Shown here: positions 56,717 to 64,000 of the stretch, piece after piece
Position numbering within the stretch: position 1 is the stretch's first letter
Layout: each line of letters opens with the position of its first letter
NCBI RefSeq assembly: GCF_013377015.1
Contig: NZ_JACABA010000006.1
Span: 62,001-126,000 of the forward strand
From: Rhodopseudomonas sp.
GTDB lineage: Bacteria; Pseudomonadota; Alphaproteobacteria; Rhizobiales; Xanthobacteraceae
Reading direction: 5' to 3'
DNA: 64,000 bases
The notes under the pieces: generated by a model
What the model was told of the DNA's origin: nothing
Database searches by the model: none
What the model saw: only the letters and a program-made list of their open reading frames with translations
Translations under genes and position numbers: made by a program

Positions 56717-56735
56717 CGATCAGATTAATTTATCG
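56717..56735. promoter_or_regulatory. Candidate OxyR/LysR-type box in the katG-oxyR spacer
   Basis: The near-palindrome cgatcagattaatttatcg ends three bases before the oxyR start and is AT-rich within a GC-rich spacer. CGAT/ATCG arms with an AT centre fit a LysR-type operator. Its position over the oxyR start would allow autorepression and control of katG from the same spacer (56495-56738). Not proven. Confidence 0.4.
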
Positions 56736-56738
56736 GCC

Positions 56739-57716
56739 ATGGTGACACTCCGACAGCTCCGCTACCTCTCCGCGCTCGCCAAGCACGGCCATTTTGGCCG
56801 CGCTGCGGAAGCCTGCGCGGTGACCCAGCCGGCGCTGTCGATGCAGATCGGCGATCTGGAGCGCACGCTCGGGGTCAAGGTGGTGGAACGCCGGCCCGGC
56901 GAGGTGATCCTGACCGATGCCGGCCGGGAGATCGCGCGGCGCGGCGACGACGTGCTGACGGCGTCGCGTGACCTGGTGGATTTCGCCCGGCATCGCGGCA
57001 AGCCTCTGACCGGGCGGCTGACGCTCGGGGTGATCCCGTCGCTGGCGCCGTATCTGCTGCCGAAGATTTTGCCGGCGCTGCAGCGGGGGTTTCCGGAATT
57101 GCGGCTGGAGCTGCGCGAAAGCCAGACCCGGCAGCTGGTCGGCGACATCAAAAGTGGCGTGCTCGACGCCGCGCTGCTGGCGCTGCCGGCCGGCGATTCC
57201 GACCTCGACGCGATCGCGCTGTTCGAAGATCTGTTTCTGCTGGCGGTGCCGGCCGACGACCCGCGGCCGGAAGCGGTGCCGGTCGCGGTGGACGGGATCG
57301 ATCAGTCCCGGCTGATCCTGCTTGAAGACGGCCATTGCCTGCGCGACCAGGCGCTCGCCTTCTGCGCCACCGCGCGTCGCCGCGACGGCTCTGCCGGCGC
57401 CATGACGTTCGGGGCCTCGAGCCTGACCACGGTGATCCAGATGGTCGCCGGCGGCTATGGCATGACGCTGATCCCGCAGATCGCGGCCGAGGTCGAGCGC
57501 CGCGACCAGCGGGTGAAATTCCTGCGCCTGCGGCCGCCGCAGCCCGGCCGCAGCATCGGCCTGGTGTTTCGCAAGACCTCGCCGCGCAAGGCCGACTTCG
57601 GGGCGCTGGGCGACGTTGTGAAAGGGTGCGTGGAGGAATCGGGTTGCCGGCCGGTGCCGCCGGGGCGAAAGCCGCCGCCCGCTCAGAACCGAGCGGACAG
57701 TGCCAGCGAGCCGTAG
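56739..57716 (+). CDS. oxyR: Hydrogen peroxide-inducible regulator OxyR
   Basis: OxyR senses peroxide by forming a disulfide. The 325-aa LysR protein has the N-terminal HTH (LRQLRYLSALAKHGHFGRAA to QPALSMQIGDLER) and the redox cysteines Cys200 and Cys209 in EDGHCLRDQALAFC with nine-residue spacing, exactly the OxyR pattern. Target expected: the adjacent katG. The ATG at 56739 begins MVTLRQLRYL; a longer upstream frame is not coding-like. The end of the gene overlaps the convergent lpxR-like gene by 34 bp. Confidence 0.95.
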   Translation: MVTLRQLRYLSALAKHGHFGRAAEACAVTQPALSMQIGDLERTLGVKVVERRPGEVILTDAGREIARRGDDVLTASRDLVDFARHRGKPLTGRLTLGVIPSLAPYLLPKILPALQRGFPELRLELRESQTRQLVGDIKSGVLDAALLALPAGDSDLDAIALFEDLFLLAVPADDPRPEAVPVAVDGIDQSRLILLEDGHCLRDQALAFCATARRRDGSAGAMTFGASSLTTVIQMVAGGYGMTLIPQIAAEVERRDQRVKFLRLRPPQPGRSIGLVFRKTSPRKADFGALGDVVKGCVEESGCRPVPPGRKPPPAQNRADSASEP

Positions 57717-58705
57717 AGCGACGACGATTTCGGCTGGGTGGTGTATTCGCGCGAGCGGCGGATCACCGTGGCAGTCGCGCCGAAGCCGGACTGGCTGAAC
57801 AATTCGGCGCCCGCGATCAGGTCGTAGACGAAGACCTCGCGGGTTACGCTCAAGCTGTCCTGGAAGGTGTTGCCGTCGAGGAAGATGTTGCGGGCCACCC
57901 CGCGGGCCTGGGCGCCGGCGAACAGGTCGAAGCCCCAGAACGGCGCATCGGGATTGGGGCTGATGAAGTTCGCGCCGGTGATGCCCGGCCGCATCACGGT
58001 CGGGCCCCAGGTGGTGGAGAGCGAGCGGCCGATTCGCGCGATCGCGCCGACTTCGCCATAGGTGAAGACGTTGCCGCCGGTGAAGCCGATCGACGGAATG
58101 AAATCGACGCCATAGCCGCCGCCGAATTCGGTGCCGAATTTCCAGCGGCGATCCCACGCCAGCAGGAAGCCGGGCTCATTGTGCAGCTCGTAGCCGTTGA
58201 TGAACGGCGCGGTCTGGCTCAGCAGCCGGTGGAACGAACTCTGAACTGCATTGGCGAGCGAGGCCGAGCCGCCGACCGCGCCGACCTGGAACTCGAACGA
58301 ATCGAGCTGCCGTCGGCCAGTTTCCTGCGCAACGTTGAATCCGGTGTAGAGCCAGCCGCCAAACGGCCGGTCGACTCCCGGGATGCGGGGGGTGCGCACG
58401 GTGGTATGATCCGGGGTGTAGATGCTCTGGGCCAGCGCGATCCATTCGAACTGCTGCTTGACCGGCCCGCCCGGCGCGCCGAACGTGATCAGCCCCGGAC
58501 TGACGAAGTCGAACGCCTTGCCGGCGAGAATGTCGCGCGAGAAATCATCGAACACGAAGGACAGCCGGAAACCGTCGCTGTAATCGCGATCGGTGTCGCC
58601 GATGGCGTCATTTTCCCAATTGAATACGGCGCGCTGCGCCAGCGCCTGGCTCGAAGCCAGCAAGGCGGCGGCAACAACAGCGATACGAGTCCAGCCGAGA
58701 CGCAT
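57683..58705 (-). CDS. Lipid A deacylase LpxR family (DUF2219) outer membrane protein
   Basis: LpxR removes the 3'-acyloxyacyl group from lipid A in the outer membrane. The 340-aa protein has a signal peptide (TRIAVVAAALLASSQALAQ), and a beta-barrel-like pattern ending in ALSARF. The mature start FNWENDAIGDTDRDYSDG shows the Asn-Asp pair and the TDxxYxxG motif, and NGYELHNEPGF carries the conserved His and Glu. These match the catalytic residues of Salmonella LpxR (Asn9, Asp10, His122, Glu128). ATG 58705 was chosen as it begins the signal peptide. Confidence 0.87.
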   Translation of the reverse strand: MRLGWTRIAVVAAALLASSQALAQRAVFNWENDAIGDTDRDYSDGFRLSFVFDDFSRDILAGKAFDFVSPGLITFGAPGGPVKQQFEWIALAQSIYTPDHTTVRTPRIPGVDRPFGGWLYTGFNVAQETGRRQLDSFEFQVGAVGGSASLANAVQSSFHRLLSQTAPFINGYELHNEPGFLLAWDRRWKFGTEFGGGYGVDFIPSIGFTGGNVFTYGEVGAIARIGRSLSTTWGPTVMRPGITGANFISPNPDAPFWGFDLFAGAQARGVARNIFLDGNTFQDSLSVTREVFVYDLIAGAELFSQSGFGATATVIRRSREYTTQPKSSSLYGSLALSARF

Positions 58706-58917
58706 GCAAATTCTCAAAGCTTCCAGTATCCGCACTTTTGAGCCAACCATCCGGTTCGGGCAAGCGCAAAAGCGGCGGCGCCGCCGCAATCCGGGGGTTG
58801 CTCGCGCGGCGTGGCCGCGCGGCAACAAATTGCCGGCCGTCAGCGCCGCCGACGGGACCCTGGTTGCAACTTGCTCGCAGCCACCCAGCTGCCGCGCCAT
58901 CGCGGTGCGGGGCGCGG

Positions 58918-59145
58918 TCAGCGCCGGCGCTCCGCGCGGCTGAAATTGCTGAGATGGCCCTCGCGCGCGGCGCGGGCGCGGGCGGATTTCGCCAGCGCGC
59001 CGCTTTTGCCGGGCGGGGCCGGGCGCGACACCAGGCGGGTCAGTTTCCGGCTGTCGCAGGCGGGACAGCGCGGTCGTTCCGACAGGCCGACCAGCAATTC
59101 GACCTCGCTGTCGCAATCCGCACAATGAAACCCGTAAAGCGGCAT
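58918..59145 (-). CDS. FmdB-type zinc ribbon protein
   Basis: This 75-aa protein starts MPLYGFHCADCDSEVELLV and has the second knuckle CPACDSRKLTRL, giving two CxxC zinc knuckles. A basic, Arg-rich C-terminal tail (SKSAR-type, ending FSRAERRR) may bind nucleic acid. FmdB-family proteins are thought to be regulatory, but function is unproven. The start follows a strong AGGAGG. Confidence 0.9.
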   Translation of the reverse strand: MPLYGFHCADCDSEVELLVGLSERPRCPACDSRKLTRLVSRPAPPGKSGALAKSARARAAREGHLSNFSRAERRR

Positions 59146-59252
59146 CGCCGCGCCTCCTGCTGAACCCGATGCGAGCAGCGAAGCAGGAATTGGACCAGCC
59201 GCCCACATCTCCCAGGCAGAGCCGGGCCGAAGTTGAGGCCGGCCGGGCACAG

Positions 59253-59990
59253 CTAGCGCTTCAGGGCGGCGGTCGGATCGGCGCCGATTCCCGGATTGAT
59301 CGACAGCTGCGCCCCCGCGCTGCCGCCGGCCTCATAGGCCGTCATCGATACCGTCCGGCCGGTGCCGCGCGTCGCGCGCAGCTTGAGGTCGAGCTTGTCG
59401 AACTCGTCATCGACCACCGCGGACTTCAGCACCACGAGGCCGCGGCCGGCGCCGTCATTGACCTTGTCGCGCGCGGCCTTCATCGCCACCAGTCTGTCGC
59501 CGATCGAAACCACCATGCCGAACGTGAAGGACGCGTTGGCGAGATGGCGGTCCTGGTGCCGGAACCGGCGATAGTCCGCACTGGTCTTGTAGCGGCCGAG
59601 TTCGGAGCGCACCGCGGCGTCGATTAGTTCGGTCAGATAATGCGCGACCTCGATGTCGGAGCGCAGCCCGAAATACACGTAGCGATTCTCGCCGGCGGGG
59701 TTCTTTTCGCGCCAGACCCGGCAATCGCAAAAATGCGCGATCGCGCCGACGCAATCGTCGAGCGGAATCCGCTTCTTGCGAAAGGTCTCGAAGCTGATCT
59801 GCTCGCACGGGGTCTCGCGAATCTCGACGTCGCTCAGCGACAGATCGTGCCGATCCAGCAGTTCGGCGACCTTGGCGGCCGCCGACAACGCCTCCTCCTC
59901 GGTACAGCCGTTGGCGATGGTCTTGCCACGCAACGCCTGGATTCGGGTCTTGAGCTTGTCGAGCGCGGCGAGATGGGATGGGTTGGACAC
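59253..59990 (-). CDS. DUF2786 domain protein
   Basis: This 245-aa protein has an N-terminal DUF2786 domain (about 5-50, DKLKTRIQALRGKTIANGCT then EEEALSAAAKVAELLDRHDL). A central Cys/His-containing region (HFCDCRVWREK) and a long conserved tail follow. No catalytic motif is known. It lies 57 bp after recQ on the same strand, so it may share its transcript. Function is unknown. Confidence 0.82.
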   Translation of the reverse strand: MSNPSHLAALDKLKTRIQALRGKTIANGCTEEEALSAAAKVAELLDRHDLSLSDVEIRETPCEQISFETFRKKRIPLDDCVGAIAHFCDCRVWREKNPAGENRYVYFGLRSDIEVAHYLTELIDAAVRSELGRYKTSADYRRFRHQDRHLANASFTFGMVVSIGDRLVAMKAARDKVNDGAGRGLVVLKSAVVDDEFDKLDLKLRATRGTGRTVSMTAYEAGGSAGAQLSINPGIGADPTAALKR

Positions 59991-60047
59991 CGATACCTTT
60001 TTCTGAAGAATCCGCGATTCCGGTGAGGTCCGCGACCGGTAGCCGGT

Positions 60048-61907
60048 TCAGGTGTCTGAAGCACTTACCAAAGCCAGCAACTCCTGGCCATAATGTTCCA
60101 GCTTCTTGTCGCCGATGCCCGGAATGCCGCGCAATTGCGCTAGCGTAGTCGGCCGCGTCGCCGCGATGCCGTCGATGGTGGCGTCGTGCAGCACCACATA
60201 GGCAGGCACGCCGCGGGTGCGCGCCACGTCGGAGCGCCAGGCCTTCAGCCTTGCGAACAGGCCCGCATCGCCGGTGCCGCGCGTAGCCGCGGCCGGCGCC
60301 AGATCGCCGCGTCGCGACTTGCCGCGCGGCGGGCGGGCGCTGGCGACCTGCTCGCGCAGCATCACCTCGGTCTCGCCCTTCAGCACGCCGCGCGAACTGT
60401 CGGTCAGCTTCAGCGCGCCGAACGCTTCGCTGTCCGGCTTGAGGTGACCGAGCGCCACCAATTGCCGCATCACCGCGCGCCATTGCTTCTCGTTCAGCTC
60501 GGCGCCGATCCCGAACACCGACAATCTGTCGTGGCCGAATTGCGTGACCTTTTCGGTGACGCGGCCGATCAGCACGTCGATCAGATGTATCGCGCCGAAA
60601 CGCTGCCCGGTGCGATAGGCGCAGGACAGCAGCTTCTGCGCCGCGACGCTGCCGTTCCAGACCTTCGGCGGGTTGAGGCAATTGTCGCAATTGCCGCAAT
60701 TGGTGCCGGTGGTTTCCTCGCCGAAATAGCCGAGCAGCCGGTCGCGCCGGCAATGCGTGGTTTCGCACAGCCCGACCAGCGCATCGAGCTTGCCGATAGA
60801 CACCCGCTTGAAGGCTTCGGCGCCGCTGGATTCGTCGATCATCCGGCGCTGCTGCACGATGTCGGACAGGCCATAGGCCATCCAGGCGTCGGACGGCTTG
60901 CCGTCGCGGCCGGCGCGGCCGGTCTCCTGATAGTAAGCCTCGATGCTCTTCGGCAGATCGAGATGCGCGACGAAGCGGACGTCGGGCTTGTCGATGCCCA
61001 TGCCGAACGCCACGGTGGCGACCATGACGATGCCGTCTTCGTTGATGAAACGGTCCTGGTTGCGGGCGCGTGTGGCGGCGTCGAGCCCGGCGTGATAGGG
61101 CAGCGCGTGAATCCCGAATTTGGTCAGCGTCGCCGCGGTATCCTCGACCTTGGCGCGCGACAGGCAATAGACGATGCCGGCGTCGCCGGCGTGGCGGTCC
61201 TCGATGAAGGCTTTCAGCTGCGCCGGTGCGCTCTGCTTGTCGACGATCTCGTAGCGGATGTTGGGGCGGTCGAAGCTGGCGACGAAATGCGGCGCGTCGG
61301 TGAGCCCGAGCCGTTCGGCGATCTCGCGCCGGGTGAGCTCGTCGGCGGTGGCAGTCAGCGCGATCCGCGGCACGTTGGGGAATTTCTCCGCAATCGCCGA
61401 CAGGCCGATATATTCCGGGCGGAAATCGTGGCCCCATTGCGATACGCAATGCGCCTCGTCGATCGCAAACAGCGCGATCTCGGCGCGACCGAGCATCGCT
61501 AGGCAGCGCGGCGTCAAGAGTCGCTCCGGCGCGACATAGAGCAGGTCCAACTCGCCGGCCAGCAATTGCTGCTCGACCGCGTTGGCCTCGTCCCACGACA
61601 GCGACGAATTCAGCACCGCCGCCCGGACCCCGGCCTCGAGCAGGCCGGCGACCTGGTCGCGCATCAGCGCGATCAGCGGCGAAACCACGATGCCGCAGCC
61701 CGGGCGCAGCAGCGACGGTAATTGATAGCACAGCGACTTGCCGCCGCCGGTCGGCATCAGCACCAAACAATCGCCGCCGGAGGCGACGTGGCGGACGATC
61801 TGTTCCTGGCTGCCGCGGAACCCGGGCAGGCCGAACACGTGGTTCAGCGCCGAGAGGGCAGTGGTGGCAAGATCGTCGTCAGGACGGCGAGCGGCGGAGA
61901 GGGTCAT
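60048..61907 (-). CDS. recQ: ATP-dependent DNA helicase RecQ
   Basis: RecQ is a 3'-5' helicase that acts in recombination and at stalled forks. The 619-aa protein has Walker [17 protein letters not shown], Walker [21 protein letters not shown], the SF2 arginine motif [11 protein letters not shown], a zinc-binding domain with [15 protein letters not shown] and NCGNCDNC, and a C-terminal HRDC domain ([17 protein letters not shown]). The start at ATG 61907 ([12 protein letters not shown]) is preferred; another ATG lies 36 bp upstream. Confidence 0.95.
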   Translation of the reverse strand: MTLSAARRPDDDLATTALSALNHVFGLPGFRGSQEQIVRHVASGGDCLVLMPTGGGKSLCYQLPSLLRPGCGIVVSPLIALMRDQVAGLLEAGVRAAVLNSSLSWDEANAVEQQLLAGELDLLYVAPERLLTPRCLAMLGRAEIALFAIDEAHCVSQWGHDFRPEYIGLSAIAEKFPNVPRIALTATADELTRREIAERLGLTDAPHFVASFDRPNIRYEIVDKQSAPAQLKAFIEDRHAGDAGIVYCLSRAKVEDTAATLTKFGIHALPYHAGLDAATRARNQDRFINEDGIVMVATVAFGMGIDKPDVRFVAHLDLPKSIEAYYQETGRAGRDGKPSDAWMAYGLSDIVQQRRMIDESSGAEAFKRVSIGKLDALVGLCETTHCRRDRLLGYFGEETTGTNCGNCDNCLNPPKVWNGSVAAQKLLSCAYRTGQRFGAIHLIDVLIGRVTEKVTQFGHDRLSVFGIGAELNEKQWRAVMRQLVALGHLKPDSEAFGALKLTDSSRGVLKGETEVMLREQVASARPPRGKSRRGDLAPAAATRGTGDAGLFARLKAWRSDVARTRGVPAYVVLHDATIDGIAATRPTTLAQLRGIPGIGDKKLEHYGQELLALVSASDT

Positions 61908-61943
61908 GCGGACGGGCGTTCGAACGAGGTCATGCCGAACCAT

Positions 61944-62242
61944 ACCCTAACGGCAGAGATTCGCTCACAGTCTCGGCCAAAAATGCGCGGCATCTTCGAT
62001 CAGGCGCTGAGGACGAACATCCTCATCCTTCGAGACACCCGGCTCCGCCTGCGGCTATGCCGGGCTCCTCAGGATGAGGTCCAGCCTCGGCGGTACGCCC
62101 GTGCCCTCATGGTGAGGTCCAGCCACGCGGGACGTCTGTGCCCTCATGGTGAGGAGCGCGCCTTTTGGCGCGCGTCTCGAACCATGACCTGTTCTGCGAC
62201 GACTCTCGGCGACTTTCGCGCCTAGCCTGCCGCCCTCAAGCT
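61944..62242. repeat. Dispersed repeat, family B, copy 2 (299-bp spacer)
   Basis: This spacer has no gene. CTCATCCTTCGAGACACCCG, CTCAGGATGAGGTCCAG, and CCTCATGGTGAGGAGCGCG with GCGCGTCTCGAACCATGA recur from the 53151-53301 element, in different order. The TCCTCAGGATGAGG units are palindromic. Confidence 0.75.
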
Positions 62243-63793
62243 TCACACGATCCGTGTCTCCTTGCTGCCCCAATATTTGTCGCGCAGCAGGCGCTTGTAG
62301 AGCTTGCCGGTCGGCAGTCGCGGCAGCTCTTCCTCGAAATCGATCGAGCGCGGCACCTTCTGGCGCGACAGCGACAGGCCGCAGAACGCGATCAGTTCCT
62401 GGGCGAAGTCGGGGCCGACATCGACACCCGGCATTGGCTGCACCACGGCTTTCACCTCCTCGCCGAGGTCCTCATTGGGCACGCCGAATACCGCGGCGTC
62501 GGCGACCTTGGGATGGGTGATCAGCAAATTCTCGCATTCCTGCGGATAGATGTTCACCCCGCCGGAGATGATCATGAAGGTGGTGCGGTCGGTGAGATGC
62601 AGGAAGCCGTCGGCATCCACATAGCCGACGTCGCCGACGGTGCTCATGCTGCCGTCGGGTGAACGGGTCTCAGCGGTGCGGGCGGGATCGTTGAAATATT
62701 CGAACGGCGTCGCGGTCTTGAACCAGATCTGGCCCGGCGTCAGCGGCGGCGACGGCTGCATCCGGTCGTCGAGAATGTGCAGATCGCCGAGCATCACCTT
62801 GCCGACCGTGCCCCGGTGCGCCAGCCATTCGGCGCTGTCGCAGGCGGTGAAGCCGAGCCCCTCGGTGGCGCCGTAATATTCGTGGATGATCGGGCCCCAC
62901 CATTTGATCATCTCTTCCTTGACCTGCGGCGGGCAGGGCGCGGCGGCATGGACCGCGGTCTCCAGCGTTGAGAGGTCATAGCGTGTCCGTACCGCCTCCG
63001 GCAGCTTCAGCATCCGCGAGAACATCGTCGGCACCAGCTGGCTGTGGGTGATTTTGTATTTCTCGATCAGCGCCAGATACTGCTCCGGATCGAAATGCTC
63101 CATGATGATCGCGGTGCCGCCGGTGCGGATCACCAGGCTGACGGCGGCCTGCGGCGCCGAGTGATACAGCGGCGCCGGCGACAGATAGATCATGCCGTCG
63201 CGATAGCGCCACAGCTGCTGCAGAAAGTGGAACAGCGGCAAGGGCTGCGTCGGCGGCTGCTCCGGCAGCGGCCGCACGATGCCTTTCGGCCGCCCGGTGG
63301 TGCCGGAGGAATACAGCATCGGGGTGCCGAGGCTTTCATCGGCGATCGGGGTGTCGGGCAGGTCTTTCGTGGCCTCGGCCAGGTCGACGATGCGGTCGCT
63401 TTCGCCCGGGCCGTCAACCACGATGCAGAGGCTGACATTCGGGCACTGCTTCAGCGCCTCGCGGGCGACATCGAGTTTGGCGGTCGAGGTGATCAGCACG
63501 CGGGATTCGCTGTTGTTGACGATATAGGCGAGTTCGCCCGGCGTCAGATAGGAATTGACGCAGGTGTAGTACAGGCCGGCGCGTTCGCCTGCACCGCAGG
63601 CCTCGAGGTAGCGGTTGTTGTTCTCCATGAAGATCGAGTAGTGGTCGAGCCGCTTCAACCCGGCCTTGCGCAGCAGATGCGCCAATTTGTTGCTGCGGGC
63701 CTCGAGCTCGGCGTAGCTCACGGTTTCGCCGGTCGAGGCCATGATGAAGGCGGGGTGATCGGGGCGGTCCTTGGCGTGAATGCCGGTATACAT
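62243..63793 (-). CDS. Acyl-CoA synthetase (AMP-binding enzyme)
   Basis: This 516-aa ANL-superfamily enzyme activates a carboxylic acid as an acyl-adenylate and transfers it to CoA. A5-type motif YSSGTTGRPKGIVR, then YYGATEGLGFTACDS and the C-terminal hinge DRTTFMIISGGVNIYPQECE are visible. The catalytic Lys lies in RLPTGKLYKRLL near the C-terminus. The upstream neighbour is the end of an iron-containing alcohol dehydrogenase or maleylacetate reductase, so an aromatic or fatty acid pathway is plausible; the substrate is unknown. Confidence 0.92.
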   Translation of the reverse strand: MYTGIHAKDRPDHPAFIMASTGETVSYAELEARSNKLAHLLRKAGLKRLDHYSIFMENNNRYLEACGAGERAGLYYTCVNSYLTPGELAYIVNNSESRVLITSTAKLDVAREALKQCPNVSLCIVVDGPGESDRIVDLAEATKDLPDTPIADESLGTPMLYSSGTTGRPKGIVRPLPEQPPTQPLPLFHFLQQLWRYRDGMIYLSPAPLYHSAPQAAVSLVIRTGGTAIIMEHFDPEQYLALIEKYKITHSQLVPTMFSRMLKLPEAVRTRYDLSTLETAVHAAAPCPPQVKEEMIKWWGPIIHEYYGATEGLGFTACDSAEWLAHRGTVGKVMLGDLHILDDRMQPSPPLTPGQIWFKTATPFEYFNDPARTAETRSPDGSMSTVGDVGYVDADGFLHLTDRTTFMIISGGVNIYPQECENLLITHPKVADAAVFGVPNEDLGEEVKAVVQPMPGVDVGPDFAQELIAFCGLSLSRQKVPRSIDFEEELPRLPTGKLYKRLLRDKYWGSKETRIV

Positions 63794-63808
63794 GCTGGCC
63801 TCCTTCGG

Positions 63809-64000
63809 TTACGCGGCGAGAGCGAGGATTTCGCGCACCTGCGCGGGTCCGTCGATCGGGCGCGGATTGCGCGGGATCCATGGCGTGCCCATCGCCTGCT
63901 CGGCGATGCGCTCGAAATGCTCGGGTCCGACATTCACTTCGCGCAACGAGCGCGGCATGCCGAGGCCGCGGATCAGCGCGTCGAGCAATTCGCCGGCGTC
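63809..64000 (-). CDS. Iron-containing alcohol dehydrogenase/maleylacetate reductase, C-terminal end (partial)
   Basis: The last 63 codons of a gene that runs in from beyond the window's right edge are visible. The residues TPWIPRNPRPIDGPAQVREI near the C-terminus are typical of maleylacetate reductases and iron-containing alcohol dehydrogenases, which use a divalent metal and NAD(P)H. It lies 15 bp before the acyl-CoA synthetase start on the same strand, so the two are probably one operon. The N-terminal active site cannot be seen. Confidence 0.75.
   Translation of the reverse strand, partial: DAGELLDALIRGLGMPRSLREVNVGPEHFERIAEQAMGTPWIPRNPRPIDGPAQVREILALAA

Overview
This window is a compact, high-GC chromosomal core region of an alphaproteobacterium. 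It very probably comes from the Rhodopseudomonas/Bradyrhizobium group (Nitrobacteraceae). The main clues are an Irr regulator with the GCPWH heme motif next to fabA-fabB-fabI, the order rpoN-hpf-ptsN, an aroA-cmk-rpsA-sppA-ihfB block, a mutM/ubiE-ubiB-coaBC-dut block, an hsp20-DUF1150 pair, and dispersed palindromic repeats of the kind common in these genomes. Species and strain cannot be fixed from the sequence alone. I see no prophage, transposase, CRISPR array or rRNA.

Layout. 1-2307: end of rpoN, then hpf and ptsN (nitrogen PTS and ribosome hibernation). 2443-3185: hsp20 and DUF1150 on the minus strand. 3339-7556: a ugpBAEC glycerol-3-phosphate importer with a Pho-box-like site. 7714-11083: a secreted caspase-like protein, a CoA-transferase, a GIY-YIG protein and tRNA-Ala(GGC), whose 3' end lies inside a large palindrome. 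11153-18674: a TIGR02300-type acidic protein, aroA, an acyltransferase, cmk, rpsA, sppA, ihfB and lapA. 18736-25615: trpF, trpB, an antisense methyltransferase, trpA, accD, folC and a metallophosphoesterase.

25678-38148 is a long minus-strand array read as divL, tsaE-amgK fusion, PilZ protein, murU-like gene, addB, addA, trxA. It links cell-cycle signalling, tRNA modification, cell-wall recycling and double-strand-break repair. 38328-42609 is the minus-strand array ubiE-ubiB-coaBC-dut with overlapping genes. Its CoaBC carries an N-terminal ribbon-helix-helix DNA-binding domain, the most unusual protein architecture here. mutM diverges from it.

43629-49382: repeat-rich spacers around an orphan ParA-like ATPase, a secreted pseudoprotease, a MoeB/ThiF enzyme, a 2-hydroxyacid dehydrogenase and an SH3 protein. 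49509-53935: irr divergent from fabA-fabB-fabI (unsaturated fatty acid synthesis), then a GST. 54311-57716: katG divergent from oxyR (peroxide defence). 57683-64000: an LpxR-like lipid A deacylase, an FmdB zinc ribbon protein, a DUF2786 protein, recQ, an acyl-CoA synthetase and the end of an iron-containing alcohol dehydrogenase/maleylacetate reductase.

Best leads: the RHH-CoaBC fusion; a DivL-type kinase with Tyr at the phospho-acceptor site upstream of a TsaE-AmgK fusion; a hairpin that could mask the hsp20 ribosome binding site; and the tRNA-Ala/palindrome/GIY-YIG junction. Identifications are by reading motifs and gene order; no database search was run.
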